NCBI GenBank assembly: GCA_001600495.1
Contig: BCKE01000024.1
Coordinates: forward strand, 70,184 to 134,183
Source: Pilasporangium apinafurcum
Taxonomy: Eukaryota > Oomycota > Peronosporomycetes > Pythiales > Pythiaceae
Length of the DNA stretch: 64,000 bases
Reading direction: 5' to 3'
Both the position numbers and the translations under genes were made by a program. Under the pieces are notes generated by a model, which saw nothing but the letters and a program-made list of their open reading frames with translations, did not search any database and had not been told where the DNA came from. Shown piece by piece: positions 29,242-41,476 of the stretch (position 1 is its first letter; every line of letters starts with the position of its first letter).

Positions 29242-31431
29242 ATGGAGAGTGGGTCGATGCAGGCACATGAACTTCACAAAAAATTCGAGGAATTAAATGA
29301 AGAGCTCACAACGGCACTTAGACACCAGCAGGATGCACTCGCATTTAGTGGTGGCAGTGGAAATACCAACTCGTTCTCGAAACGAGATGCGCTGCAATTA
29401 GTGAAGAGGACAGTTGATTGGCGAGATGATGTCACCGCACTGGCCAAGCATATTGATCTGCAGTTACAGCATAGTCGTGCATTACGGATGCAAGGTACTG
29501 AAGCTTTGCTGAATAGCACTGCGAAAAAGCAGCATGAAGAGGATGAAAGCTCGAAATTGCGGTGTCTCCGCTCGGATATAAGATTACTACAGGATTTTCG
29601 AATAGAATACTTTCAATGGAAATCGCGAGCTGATCCCGAGAATGCGCATGCGATACTCTCGGCTATTGAACATGAAACGGTGTGTACACATAGCTGACTC
29701 TGTGCCTGTATAGCGATTGTTGAGCTCATTGGCAGTCTGCTGTAGAAACAATTGAAGGAGTTTGTTGAGAAGAATGTGAAGCGAGAGAAAAGTGGTGGTA
29801 AAGAAACTCAAACCTTACTTATCGTAGAGCTCTTCGAAGCGCGAAGAGATTTGATGAGCAAAATATCCGAGGACATCCTCAAGGAGAAGAGAAAACTCGA
29901 TCTGGATTCTGGGTATGGATTTGTTTTGTCGATATCGCAAGCAACTATTTGTTGCTCACTCTTAACGTTTTTCGTGCCTGACAGAAGCTCTGAGCTGACT
30001 GGAACGACTGGTGTTCGTGGAGAAAGCGCTGTTATATCAGAGAAAGATGTGCTGGCTTCGTGGGATGCAGAGCTATACGTCAAACTGACACAGGCGATGC
30101 TGGATATGCAGCATGAGATGAGAGATCGATTATCTAGTAAAGGACGAAATCCTATCGGCGAACCGGCACTTGACTCCAATAATGAGCAACACCAAGATCC
30201 GGACATAGCCGTTGCTGACGTGGTAGCACAAAGGCACGATGGTTCAGGCAAAACCGCTATAGTGTTGGATGAAGTGCATTTTTCTAATATGCAAAAACTC
30301 AAACGTGAATTGGCGGATTTGAAAAGCATAAACGCCAAGCTGACACTCACAAACTCACAACTGGAGGATGATCTCGTACACATGCAGAATCGATATGAAG
30401 ACGAGAAACGCAACCATATGAGTGGCAAGAAACTGTATTTGCCAAAACTTCAAAAGGTACCATACATGTACTAGTTAAATAGTAGGACGTATCACAACGA
30501 TGGGGGACTCAGTAATGAAATGTATGTGTGCTTGGTGTAGCTTGAAGAAGTAGTGATGACCACAGCAAAGGCATTTGAAGAACTAAAACTCAGTGTGGAG
30601 CTAATCTCGAAAATGTACAAAGTGCGTAAGCGTATGAGTATTTCCAAATAATTTTCAAATGAATCTAATAAGATTATATCGTTACTATAGAGCCTCAACC
30701 AGACGTTAGCAATTCACCAGGATGGCGAGGACGAATTGAGAAAGGTGGGAATGGACATTATTCACCACATCTTCTTTGATGATTAAGATGTATGAAAATG
30801 TCTTGCTCGAGCAGGAACGAGATCGGATTGCACTTTTGCTTTCATCTGAAATTAAGAAGATCGCAGTGCTCACTAAGGTAAGTCGCTTGATTTTTATCCT
30901 TATGGGTGTGAAAAGCCTACTCAAGCATTTTTTAATGGTGCTTGCGTTATGCAGGAAAATGAACGCAAAGATAAATTGGTGACACTGGCGATGGCAGCTC
31001 GACACGAAATGATCCAACAAGCAAATCGAAACGAGAAATTGGCAAATGAACTCCAACAGGAAAAGAGCCAACTGATCCAACGTGTCAAAAACAGAGAAGA
31101 TGAAGTTGCCGTGCTGAAGTTGCAACTAGAAAGTGCATATACGCGCTTGGACACGACAGATACCGCGCTTCTGGATGCGAAACGCACAATCTCGCAACTA
31201 ACGGAAGATATGGATGTCTGCGTGAAGGCTGCTGCAGTCCGGGAGCAAGAGCTACAAAATACATTCGAGAAAGAGCGCAATGCATTGCAGCAGCGTTATG
31301 ACAAAACTAAACGGGAACTCATGGAGCTCATGTCACAAAACTTGAATCTGGACAGTCGTCTTCGCAAAACCCAAGAAAAACTGAATCGTATGGCAAACAG
31401 TACAACAAGTAACACTGGGAATGGGTCATGA
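29242..31431 (+). CDS. Coiled-coil protein, seven exons, function unknown
   Basis: Exons 29242-29679, 29746-29912, 29985-30456, 30541-30621, 30691-30744, 30788-30877 and 30955-31431 sum to 1779 nt (592 residues). Every junction is GT-AG and keeps frame. Heptad-like coiled coils dominate residues 1-50, 280-330 and 370-580; a Ser/Thr-poor, Asn/Gln-containing tail ends the protein. No catalytic motif was found. Its 3' end lies 52 bases from the 3' end of CCDC146, a flagellar gene; a structural role is possible but only inferred. The start codon lies 108 bases from the end of the Fanzor2 element, so the element forms part of its upstream region. Confidence 0.75.
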
Positions 31432-31483
31432 AGGTATTGTGTAGGTATACTCCAGTTGATGAGACTATATACGATATCGTTCA

Positions 31484-34330
31484 CTAAATCTCAATATCTC
31501 GCTTCTGAGGCATGCGGATGTGCCGCATTGTCGAGCCTTGCTGACTAGGTTTGAACGGTGCCTGAACGCCATACGGCTTTGGAATGCCCATCTCATCAGG
31601 GATGTACGCATTAGGACGAGCTTCGGCCGTGGTGTACGTGAGCTGTGTGGGGAAATTCTTGGCATGCTCAGCCGCGGCGCGTTGCTGAAGTTTGGCCATA
31701 CGCAGATCTTCGTCACGCATCTTTTGCATTTGCAGACGCACGAATTGATGTTGACAGAATTCGTTCGGTGGTTCCCCTGCTTCGAGTCGTCGCTTGCATT
31801 CCTGGACGTCCACCATCGCGTCATGTTTTTCCTGCTGGAGCTTCATCGCTGTCGCCTGGTACATCGAAAGCTCTGAGACAACAGCCATCATTTTGCGGGT
31901 GGTTTCCTTGATTTTCCCTTGGAAGTCGTTTACTTTCTTTGCCAGTTCAAGCGTCTCGCCACGTCGTTCGGTGGCTTGAACACGCAATTTGTTCGATAAA
32001 CTCGTCACTTCCTCTAGCACGAGCTCTTTCTCCAGAAGCTGTTCCTTCTTTCTGTGGTATCGTTGTTCGAGAAACGCCATTTTATTCGCAAGCTGCTCTT
32101 CGTCCGGATCATCGCCGTCCAGTGCGCGCCATCGCTCGGTATTCTTCGGGGTTTCCAAATCACGGCAAAGCAATTCGGTTACCTCTTTCTCTTGCCTCAA
32201 CTCTTCCTGGTAATCCAAGATACGCTGCGCGAGTTGTGGCAGATGCGGAAGCTGTCTTCGCGCATTTTCGACTTGGCGTTGGCGATCAGCGAGTTGAATT
32301 TTAAGCATGCGAATCTCTTGTTCTTTTCGTGTGAGCCCGATTTCACCATCGTTGAGTGATTTCTCCTGCAGATTTGATTTTTCGTACAGGATACAGAGTT
32401 CATCGTTGCGATCGATGAGCTGCACGCCTGTTGCATTCCGTGCATCCACCGCCAGTTCGTATTTCTTTTTCAGCCGCAGCATTTCTTTTTCCATGGATGT
32501 AATGATGCCGTTCAGTTTGTCAATCTCGACGATCTGCTGCTCAACCTGCTCCTGTTTGAGTCGGTACTGCTCATGAGATTTGTTGGTGTCCAATCGCAAG
32601 GAATCGCGTGAACATTGCGCTGTACCATGCGCAAGTTTCTCCTTCGTGAGCGCTTTGTCTTTTGCGAGCGACTCATTGCGCAAGACTTCGACCTCATTGT
32701 GCAAGATCTTAATCTTCTCCTTCATCTCCGCAAGTGCTTGCGAGGATGCCTGGATCAAGTTGACGTACTTGTTGCGTTCGTTCTTGACAATATCATACAA
32801 GGCCGAGAATTCCTTTAAGTGGTTGTTAGTCTCGTTCCATTTCTTGGCGAGATCAAAGATCACGAGTTCCTTCATCTTGAGCTCTTGCTGGGTCTGCTTC
32901 TCTGCGTCCAAGGCTGACGTCGCCTCACGAGCCTTCATCTCTCGCTGTGCAGTGAGCATTGTGATGAACTTTTGTTGCTTTGCTTCTTCGACAAGCCACT
33001 GGGCAACTTCCTCTTCCAGGCTTGCGACCTGCTTCGTCAGTTCAGTGAGTTCCTGCGATTGGTGCTTCTCTCCGTCTTCCTGCTTTAAAAATCGAGCAAT
33101 TAAAAGGTCGACTTGCTGCTTCACCTCCAACTGCATCTGAGTCTGCTTCTTGTTTTCGTTTTGCAATGCACTTAATTGATGCTGTGCATCCACGACCTGA
33201 CTCTTCAGATTTGGCAAGAGTGCTTTGCTGCTATCATACAGCAAAATTTTCTTCTTTAACTCACGTTTGAGTCGATCATAGTCTTTTTGATCCTTCGCCA
33301 CGCGCTCATTCTCACGTCGAAATGCCATTTCCAGCGATTTTGCCGCCATTTCCAAGCGCGTTTTCTCACTCAGTCGTGCCACATGTGTATTCTGCTCTTC
33401 GCGCAAATGCAGCGTCACGTGGTCAACATCACGTTGTCGCTGCTCGATTGTGTCGCGATGCACCTCGAGCTTATGCATCAACTCCTTCTGCACATCCTCT
33501 GCCTCTTTGGCTTTCACTGTCTGCTCGGCAATGATCGTGTCCAGTTCAGAAATCCGTTCCTGTACTTTCGTAATTTCTTTCTCCAAATTCGTGACGGCTT
33601 TGTGCACAACGTCGGCCTGCTTTTGCATACGCTCAGGATCGTATTGCACTTGGCTTAGCGTCTTCTGTTCATTCACGCAGCTGAGTTCCAGGCGTTCATT
33701 TTCACTCTTCAAGAACTCAAGACGGCTGAGAAACTCTTTCTTTCGCTGCTGCTCTTTAGTGATGTCGTTGTCAATACGGTTGTTTTCTTCGCTTAGCTTT
33801 GTGATCTCATCAGTTAATTTCCGTACTTCTGGTTCGATCAACTTGGCATGCGCTGTCAGGATCTCTTCTTTTTGAGCAAGTAATTCCACTTGTTCACGCT
33901 GCAATTCCGTAATCTCAAAGGTCAACACTGCATCTCGATCAATGCATTCCGCTAATTCTTTCAACGCTTTTTCTTTCTCTCTCTCTACCGACGTAAATGC
34001 TGCGAGCTCTTCGGCCTTGCGAATTGCCTGCTTCTCGACATGAATCTTTTCCGTCAACAAGTCGCTGTTCAGTGCCTTGGCGTTCTTCAGCAACTGCTTC
34101 TCGTGTCTATATGTCTCTAATACGCATGTATTGAGTTTCACATACGTTTCTTTATGGAACTGCATCTGCTCCAATGTCAGCATGTCTGCTTCAAAGTATT
34201 GTTCCAGCAATCGGAACGCCGAGGCATGAGCGGAGGAGCTTGTGACTAGAAGATCATCATCGTTAGTTTGGGTGACTGAGTCGTCGTCAGTGGTACCTGT
34301 ACTTCCAGCGCTTGCATCCGCGGGCTTCAT
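31484..34330 (-). CDS. CCDC146: CCDC146/MBO2-type coiled-coil flagellar protein
   Basis: The single-exon protein has 948 residues, close to human CCDC146 (about 955). Nearly all of it is coiled coil. The diagnostic C-terminus is present: YGVQAPFKPSQQGSTMRHIR followed by a short tail ending in EI, as in vertebrate CCDC146 and Chlamydomonas MBO2. A conserved start, FRLLEQYFEADMLTLEQMQF, also fits. The protein localises to centrioles, basal bodies and axonemal microtubules and is needed for normal beating or sperm flagella. Its presence implies that the organism builds motile flagella. The ATG at 34328-34330 is followed by a Thr/Asp/Ser-rich lead of about 30 residues. Confidence 0.88.
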   Translation of the reverse strand: MKPADASAGSTGTTDDDSVTQTNDDDLLVTSSSAHASAFRLLEQYFEADMLTLEQMQFHKETYVKLNTCVLETYRHEKQLLKNAKALNSDLLTEKIHVEKQAIRKAEELAAFTSVEREKEKALKELAECIDRDAVLTFEITELQREQVELLAQKEEILTAHAKLIEPEVRKLTDEITKLSEENNRIDNDITKEQQRKKEFLSRLEFLKSENERLELSCVNEQKTLSQVQYDPERMQKQADVVHKAVTNLEKEITKVQERISELDTIIAEQTVKAKEAEDVQKELMHKLEVHRDTIEQRQRDVDHVTLHLREEQNTHVARLSEKTRLEMAAKSLEMAFRRENERVAKDQKDYDRLKRELKKKILLYDSSKALLPNLKSQVVDAQHQLSALQNENKKQTQMQLEVKQQVDLLIARFLKQEDGEKHQSQELTELTKQVASLEEEVAQWLVEEAKQQKFITMLTAQREMKAREATSALDAEKQTQQELKMKELVIFDLAKKWNETNNHLKEFSALYDIVKNERNKYVNLIQASSQALAEMKEKIKILHNEVEVLRNESLAKDKALTKEKLAHGTAQCSRDSLRLDTNKSHEQYRLKQEQVEQQIVEIDKLNGIITSMEKEMLRLKKKYELAVDARNATGVQLIDRNDELCILYEKSNLQEKSLNDGEIGLTRKEQEIRMLKIQLADRQRQVENARRQLPHLPQLAQRILDYQEELRQEKEVTELLCRDLETPKNTERWRALDGDDPDEEQLANKMAFLEQRYHRKKEQLLEKELVLEEVTSLSNKLRVQATERRGETLELAKKVNDFQGKIKETTRKMMAVVSELSMYQATAMKLQQEKHDAMVDVQECKRRLEAGEPPNEFCQHQFVRLQMQKMRDEDLRMAKLQQRAAAEHAKNFPTQLTYTTAEARPNAYIPDEMGIPKPYGVQAPFKPSQQGSTMRHIRMPQKRDIEI

Positions 34331-34731
34331 GGCTGCGCAAAAGCTTAGTCAATACGCACAATTAGCCTATACGATGGGCAGAGCGCGTTGATTATTCATC
34401 GGTCCATCAATATGGTCGAAGGAACTGCGTGTTTTGCATGGTTCGGTTTCTTCTTCAAGTGGTCAATCCCATATCCGTTTCAGATTTTCCTTATCATGCA
34501 TTTTATTGGATAAAATAATTCATAAAGCATTATTATTGGCAGATATTAAGATAACGCATAGTCACAGAAACGAGGGAGTGACATAGATAGCTTTACCAAC
34601 GTTTCATCACATGCAAATGCATAGCCTCTATTGTGCTTTTGCTTGTCAATTGTCCTATGGTGATATGGGTCGTCTAATTTCTCTTTCTCAGATCCCATCG
34701 TTGTGCTGCTATTGCTTCTTCATCTTCTTTC
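34331..34731. other. CCDC146 5' flank
   Basis: About 400 bases with no gene seen. The section 34500-34560 is AT-rich. It probably contains the CCDC146 promoter and the D2HGDH 3' end. Confidence 0.4.
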
Positions 34732-36339
34732 TCAGTTCGCAGGCAGCACTTTGTACGGATTGAGGATGCCCTTCGGATCCATCATCTGCTTCATTTGCTT
34801 CATTAGGTTGATGGCGTTGGCTGATTTCGACAAATGCAGGTACGATGGCTTGTGCGTTCCAATACCATGCTCAGCGCTAATACTGCCGCGGTATTTCGCT
34901 GTTGACGCAAATCACAAATCACCATGTTATATAAAAGTGTTCAGTATCTAAACATGATATCAGTCAAATTGCAACTTACATGTCCATTCAAAGACGAAAG
35001 GTTCCAGCGCCTTAAACACTTGCTCATCGTATTTCAGCGTAGAAATGTTTAAGTGAAGGTTGCAATCTCCTAAATGGCCAAAGCAAACCACTTCTGCACC
35101 CAACGGCGCCAACCGCTCACGCGTTTCCTCGACAATCTGGTAGTATTGGCTGATCGGCAGCGAAATATCGTACTTGTAAACGTAACCTCGAGAACTGAGC
35201 GCTAGTGTAATATCTTCACGGATCATGAAAAGTTTCCGTGCCTGTGCAGCATCCTGAGCGACTGTGCCATCCACGACCGTCCCTGAGCCCATCGCGGATT
35301 CCAAATACGCTTCAAGTTTCTCCATATCGTGCGCCGAATTGCTGCCAGAGGTTTCAATCAACACGTAGAACGGACACTTGGACTCCAATGGGTCTTTCGT
35401 CCAGTCCTGTTGCGAGAGCACCATGTCCAGCGACTGACGATCCATGAATTCCACTGCAGAAAGCACTTCCCCCAAATGTTTCTTCGCATCCACAAAAGCA
35501 CGCTGCACCGCCTCAAAGTCTTCGCAGCCGAGCAGTGCCACGTTTACTGACGACGAACGTGGCGGTGTGAGGATCGAGACCTTTGTGACCACACCCAACG
35601 TGCCTTCGGAGCCAATGAAGAGCTGTTTCAGATCGTATCCGGTGTTGTCCTTGCGCATGGTGCTCAAACAATCGATGATTGTACCATCCGCGAGCACTGC
35701 TTCCACACCCAACACCGTGCCATGCAATGAGCCATAACGGAGCAGTCTTAATCCACCAGCATTCGCAGAGACATTACCGCCGATCTGACACGAGCCCTTT
35801 GCCCCAAGATCTAGCGGCATCATATACCCGTGCTTGCCGACATATGCGTCCAAGTTCTCCAAAATGCAACCAGCTTCACACACAAGGATCCCAGAGACAT
35901 CGTCAAACGAGATTACATTGTTCATCGAGCTCGTGGACAACACGATTTCATCATGCACAGGCACACTACCCCCCACGAGCCCAGTGTTGCCACCTTGTGG
36001 CACGATGGGTAAATTTCGATCGTTGCAGTACTTGAGAATTGCCGACACTTGCTCGGTCGTTTTTGGCTTTAATACCATCTGATGATTGCTGCTCGCTTTG
36101 TATTTCTTTAGCCAATCAACGGTGTACTGCGCTGTGTCATCTGCATCTGTCAGTACGTTTTCCGGTTTCAAGAGCTGCTGGAAATGCTTGAAATCGGTGT
36201 CGTTCCATGTTGCAAATGCCGGATTCCGAGATGATTTTACGCTGAACGATCGTGAATTTGTCGTAGGAAGCCATCGCTGCGCGGAAGAGGCACGCAATTG
36301 ACGCCTGACGAATGTGTTCATCAGCTCAGGCACCTTCAT
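34732..36339 (-). CDS. D2HGDH: D-2-hydroxyglutarate dehydrogenase, mitochondrial, two exons
   Basis: Exons 36339-34980 and 34898-34732 give 1527 nt (508 residues). The start is rich in Arg/Ser/Thr and poor in acids (NTFVRRQLRASSAQRWLP), a likely mitochondrial presequence. The FAD-binding type 4 domain has PQGGNTGLVGGSVP and IGSEGTLGVVT. The C-terminal domain carries CFGHLGDCNLHLN and, in exon 2, SAEHGIGTHKPSYL. The enzyme oxidises D-2-hydroxyglutarate to 2-oxoglutarate and passes electrons to ETF. D-lactate dehydrogenases are related, but the CFGHLGDCNLHLN block favours D2HGDH. The second exon is recovered only by splicing an 81-nt intron. Two ATGs (36339, 36321) are possible. Confidence 0.88.
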
Positions 36340-36680
36340 CGCTCGTGGTTGTGTGCGCTACTACCTGCACCTTCAATTATGCGGAGGTTGCACTAACGTA
36401 TGCACATAGCGCAAACAGTTACGATGTACCTTCGTGAAACCTTCAGAATAATAAAATACACTTATGAAGCATGTTACCGCACTAAATGTTTAAAACTATG
36501 TTGTTTTCTGTTGCCAATCAATTTTGGGTTGCTCTGAAGAGCTATGTACATCCAAGTGGCCAAAGAGGTCAAGAAGGAAGAAGAGCTCAAGTGCTAGTGA
36601 TCTGTTTTCGTGCTACGTGTGTGAAGCTGATCGATAAATAATCAGTTAGATAGATAGACAGATAGAAGTAGAGATAAAGG
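36340..36680. promoter_or_regulatory. Divergent promoter of D2HGDH and REI1
   Basis: The spacer lies between head-to-head genes. It contains a short GATA repeat (ATAGATAGACAGATAG, near 36650) just before the REI1 start and a CCAAT near 36516. No coding frame is supported. Confidence 0.35.
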
Positions 36681-38084
36681 ATGTGGACGTGTACAGCTTG
36701 TCGACTGGAGTTCAACTCACCAGAAGAGCAGAAAGACCACTTCCGTATGGATTGGCATCGTTACAACCTCAAGCGCAAGGTCGTCGAGTTGCCGCCGGTG
36801 ACAGAAGAGCAATTCAATCTGCGCATGGAGAAGGTGAAACAAGAGAAACAAGCTCAGGTTGCGAATGATCCCAAGAAGAAACAGTTGGCGAAACAGGAGG
36901 AAATTCGCAAGGCTGGTGTGAAGAAACTGACGAAGTGTGTTGCATGCAACAAAACATTTACGACCTCGAATGCGTATGAGAACCACTTGACTTCCAAAAA
37001 ACACATCGCCAATGCTAAGAAGAATCCGACGGCTATGGACACCATGGAAACGATTGAGAAGAAGATGGAAGTTGTTACTTTGGAAGAAATTGCTTCCAAA
37101 AAGCAAGAAACAGAGGACGAGCGAGCGAAACAGAATGAACTGACAGATGAAGAAGTAGCCAAATCACTGGAGGAATACAAGAAGCAGATTCCCTTGGCGA
37201 AAGGAGATTGCATCTTCTGTGCGCACCACGCCGACGATTTTGACGCTTCCTTGGCGCATATGCTCAAGGAGCACGGCTTTTTCATCCCAGACGTGGAATA
37301 CCTGACAGATATTGAAGGACTGGTGGGTTACTTAGCAGAAAAAGTGAAACTGGGTCAGTTCTGTTTGTATTGCAGTAAGCTCTTCCGCACGTATCAGGAT
37401 GTACAGAAGCACATGATCGCACTTTCGCATTGTAAATTACGCTATGAAGACGACGATTTGGAAGAAATAATGGACTTTTACGACTTCTCGGCTCAGTTCA
37501 CTGCTGCTTCGAAACAGAAAGAGGACCAAGAAGAAGAGGTTGAGTGGGAAACAGATAGTGAAGCCAGCATTGGTGACGATGAAGAAGTGGTTGAAGAAGA
37601 ATTCGATGAAGAGGAGGAACAGGAGGAGGACGAAGAAGAAGATTCCATTAGCGTATCAGAAACTGGTGAACTCATTCTCGCGAATGGCAAGCGCCTCGGA
37701 CGGCGAGAGTTCCGACGCTACTACAAGCAACGTTTCCGTCCAGAAGAAGTTCGCGAGTCCGTACTCGCTGTTACGAAAGAACGACTGCTTCTTGCATATC
37801 AAACTGCTGGTGTTGACCCACGCGCCGGCAGCACAGCACTCTCGACGGCGTTTGTGGCAAATTTTCTGAAGAAGCGCAATGTAAGTATCATCTTTTCATT
37901 CTTTTTTTGTTGAGTGATATAGTCTCTAATTTTGTGCAATTGAATACAGAATATTGCAAGTGGTATGACCATCGGGGAATCGCGACGGAAGAATTTCTTG
38001 TTCGATAAGCATCGTGCACGATTGGATAACCGCAGTCATAAGCTCCAGAATAACCCGAATCGGAGAGCCATGGTCACTGTGTAA
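36681..38084 (+). CDS. REI1: REI1/ZNF622 60S biogenesis factor, two exons
   Basis: Exons 36681-37880 and 37950-38084 give 1335 nt (444 residues). The first zinc finger opens the protein (CTACRLEFNSPEEQKDHFRM), followed by WHRYNLKRKV, diagnostic for Rei1. Further C2H2 fingers lie near 90 (CVACNKTF), 175 (CIFCAHHADDF) and 228 (CLYCSKLF). An acidic stretch (about 275-325) precedes the conserved RRYYKQRFRPEE segment. Exon 2 adds the basic tail with NPNRRAMVTV. Rei1 acts in the cytoplasm on pre-60S particles, probing the exit tunnel and helping release Arx1. The 69-nt intron splits the C-terminal region. Confidence 0.93.
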
Positions 38085-38416
38085 AGCAATAGATTGGCTC
38101 ACCTCCATTTCTTTTCTTCGCTTTCGACTACATGCGCCAAGAATTTTATTATCAATGAACCATGAAGACCATTCTTTCCACCTTTCTTCACCTTTTTCCA
38201 TTTTGCCTCTTTATCTTTCTTTCATGTTAAAAGTCCGACAAAAACAAAATACACTCGCCTTAAATAATAGCCACTGCCACACAAGCACATTCGCCACTTC
38301 TCTGTCTCGTATCAGGATGCATCGACGCGTCAAGTCTTGATCCGACGCCCACACAGCATAGTCGCCTACGCACATACATATCTCACGCTGTTCGCTCTTC
38401 AGGACATCAAAATACT
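38085..38416. other. Convergent spacer between REI1 and the bromodomain gene
   Basis: This is 3' flanking sequence of two convergent genes. I see nothing coding and no repeat. Confidence 0.5.
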
Positions 38417-41400
38417 TTACAAGAACGACGAGGAGCTAAATGACTCTAAATCTTCCGTCAAACTGTGGTCGTGACCCTCTATGTCGTCGTCTCGGGTTAA
38501 TTTATCACGTTCCGCAGCTCGCTGAGCAGCACGAGCACGTTCGGCTTCCCGAACTCGCTCTTCACGAATCCGTTCTTCCTGCGCTTGGCGAAGAGCAATT
38601 TCTTCTACGTGCTTTCGGCGTTCAACTTCTTCGCGCTCGCGTTCCTTTTCTTTTTCTCGGAGTTCCTGTTCGCGGCGTCGTTGTGCCTCTAATTCTTCGC
38701 TACGTTCTTTCTCCTTTTGCTCCAACTTTTGTTGTTTCATTTGCTCCATGGACCGAGCGGAAAGCCACAAAGAGCTGGTCTTGTTTTCTTCGGAATGAGT
38801 TACAGATTTTCCGTTCGAAGAATCCTTTTGCGCCAGTAGACTCCATGCGCCCCGGTTTTCCACTTTCAATGGTTGCTCTAGGCCAGGTACGTCATCACGA
38901 ATCTTCTTTGCTGCATCTATACACATAGTGCTTTAGATATTTGGAACGACAATATCAACAATAAAATGGCAAACTAACCAGCTCGAGTAGAAGCGGATAT
39001 CTGGGATAATGCTGGGGCACTCGCAAGCGGAGGTGACTGTCAGTGACGGCACGCAATGCGTTAATACCTTCTTCAGCACGGCGTTAAACGATTACATTTG
39101 CAAACCCACCCTTTGCAGAGGTGCGCCGCTATCATCATCCGAGTCCGACTCACTATCGCTATCGGAGTCAGATGAGTCAGACGAGCTGGATGAACTGTCA
39201 GATGAACTATCGTCGTCTCGCTTCTCCGATTCAGCGGCGTCAACACTCCCATCAACATCAGTCATTGTCACATCCTGATCCACACGTTTGTCCCGAGATT
39301 CTGTGGTAACTTCGCCGTCCATTGCAGCTAACTGGTTCTTTAACTCCTCCTGTCTATATCTGATGTTCAAAGCGGCAACCTTCGCTGACTTCAATCTATT
39401 TGCAGGTGGCGCCACTTTCGACTTTTTTACTGGACGCTTTCGCTTTCGACCTATTCCATTCTCCTACAGTTAAAAAAATTAGTTAGCGTGACCAACAATA
39501 CTCTACAAATAAGTGTACTCCTTACCCTCACGTATCCTTCAAGCATTCGTAAGCAACGAGTGTCAAAAGCGTTGATATCTAACTCTACTTCATCATTTTC
39601 GTTCGCAAGTTTAGCGACAGGAACAGCTTCTGCAATAATCTGAAGAACACGATTGATCTTATCCTGAGGAAGAGATTTAATATCGGCACTTAATCTCGCC
39701 TTCTCCATCTGCGTCATAGGTTCATTGAGCTCTTCTTCTGTCAAATCTTCCATCTTGAAAGGTCTAAACATGGAACAACGTATGTCACATATCAGCACGA
39801 TCCAATGCCAACCCGTTACCATAACCGTCGCCGTACCTTGCAGCTTTGGCAGGTTTTGGAGTCACCACTTTGGCTACGCTAGGTTGAAGTTGCTCAAGTG
39901 TTGCCTTTAATCGTTCAATATCTTCTTTCAAAGACATAATTAGACCCTGCTCATCTCCAGCAATGCGACGTTTTGTATGTCCCTTCGTTCCCTTGCCACC
40001 CTTGATCTTTTTAGATGAATGACTTGATTCCGACTTTCGTTCTTTCTTCACCTTTAACGATGCTTGTTTTTGAAAGGTTTTCTCTTTTGTCGATGCTTTC
40101 AAATTCAAACTCTTGATTCGTTTTTCAAAATCCTCAAGAAGTTTTACTGCATATATATGAACTTGACTGTGCGCGGCATTATACAACATTGCGTTTCGAA
40201 ATACGAGACGAACGTGCTCCGCAAACACGGTAGGGTCATCATAACATCCACTTTCCAAGTTTTGACGAATCGTACCCAAATCCATTGGCTCCTTGATCAC
40301 TTGAAAATAATCCGGAATTCCTAAAGCAACTGGGTCTACGGGAGCTAAAAAAGGTCCGGCTTTTGGGTTCGCCATAAGACTCTTCAATATACTGTGACAC
40401 TTCTTGATGTTCGCAGGAATTCGGTCATGATCAATAACATTCTCTTCGCGCAAGTGAGCAGGAGCCATACGTTTCCGTTCAGAACGGCCCCTAGCGACGA
40501 TAGACGGTGAAGTATAATCCGACATTGGTGTAGTCACAGTTTTGGGGATGACGATTGCAGCGGGATCTGGAATTGTTGTCACCACAGGAGGAGCTACAAC
40601 GACAGGAGCCAGTGAGACAGCAGGTGATGCAGTTTTGTTTTGAGATTTTGGTATTGCAGGAGGAGGAAGAGTTCTTGCAGTTCGTCCACGACGAGGCAGA
40701 GTTCGCTTTTCTTTTTCTTTCGGAGTGTAGACCTTGTACAGCCGAAGTTCATTGGTTTCTTTGTTTAGACGCCCGTGAAGCGTGAAAAGTCCAAACCGGT
40801 TTTCTCCCGATCCGGAAACGACGAATTGTGATGGCTTTCTTGCATCATGGACAAATCGAATCTCCACATCTTTTTCCATCACTGTTTGAGGTTTTCCCTT
40901 GACAGCCTGTATTTGAAAGAAGCCGCTGTATTTGCTTTGAAATGGCATTGCTGAACGGACTGCTGGATCGGTTTCGTATCCCACGTATGCGGGCGAAATT
41001 TTTGTAGCCTCTGTATTTTCTGTTCTGGACGAACGAGCCAAAGCGACACCAGAGAAAGCAGGATGAATTGTGTCGGCAGTCCCGCTACATGTGGAGATAT
41101 AAACGTCTTCCTGCGACTTCATCTCAAACGGGCTCGTGACACCGTTTTCGCCAAATGCAGCTTCCGTCATCCCCCACTTGCCAGACCATACTGCACGCTT
41201 GTCTTGAATATAGTATTTACCCACCAAGAGTGGGGCATATTGTGCAACTTCGCGGGGAAGAATCGTATCTGGATCGTCGATTGCAGACATCGCAGGAAAT
41301 CTAGTAACCGGTTTGTTCACTTGCGCTGCAGTGACTTCCTTATCTTGCGCTTTATCCCCGTTCATATCGGCATGGCCATTACCATTGCTCATCACATTTG

Positions 41401-41476
41401 ACGCTGCCGTATCTGAAGTCGTTCCATTTGTTTCTTTTGTCGGAACGCAATTTTGGTTTTGCTGTTCCACCATCAT
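38417..41476 (-). CDS. Bromodomain-NET (BET-like) chromatin protein, five exons
   Basis: Exons 41476-39837, 39763-39526, 39463-39110, 39036-38979 and 38916-38417 give 2790 nt (929 residues). Residues about 85-255 form a beta-rich region with GKYSGFF-like and FGLFTLHGRLN motifs that I cannot assign. A single bromodomain lies at about 355-455 (YFQVIKEPMDLGTIRQNLES, then the acetyl-lysine asparagine in FRNAMLYNAAHS). Exon 2 encodes an extra-terminal NET domain (ADIKSLPQDKINRVLQII). A Ser/Asp tract near 700 and a charged Glu/Arg coil at about 790-900 follow, as in plant GTE and animal BET proteins. These bind acetylated histones and recruit transcription factors. ATG choice rests on the first in-frame Met; the frame is open further upstream. 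Confidence 0.85.

Noticed and set aside
32580-33875. Plus-strand frames of up to 186 codons, Ser/Cys/Phe-rich
   Set aside because: Antisense of the CCDC146 coiled coil; composition is what the complement of Glu/Lys-rich codons gives.
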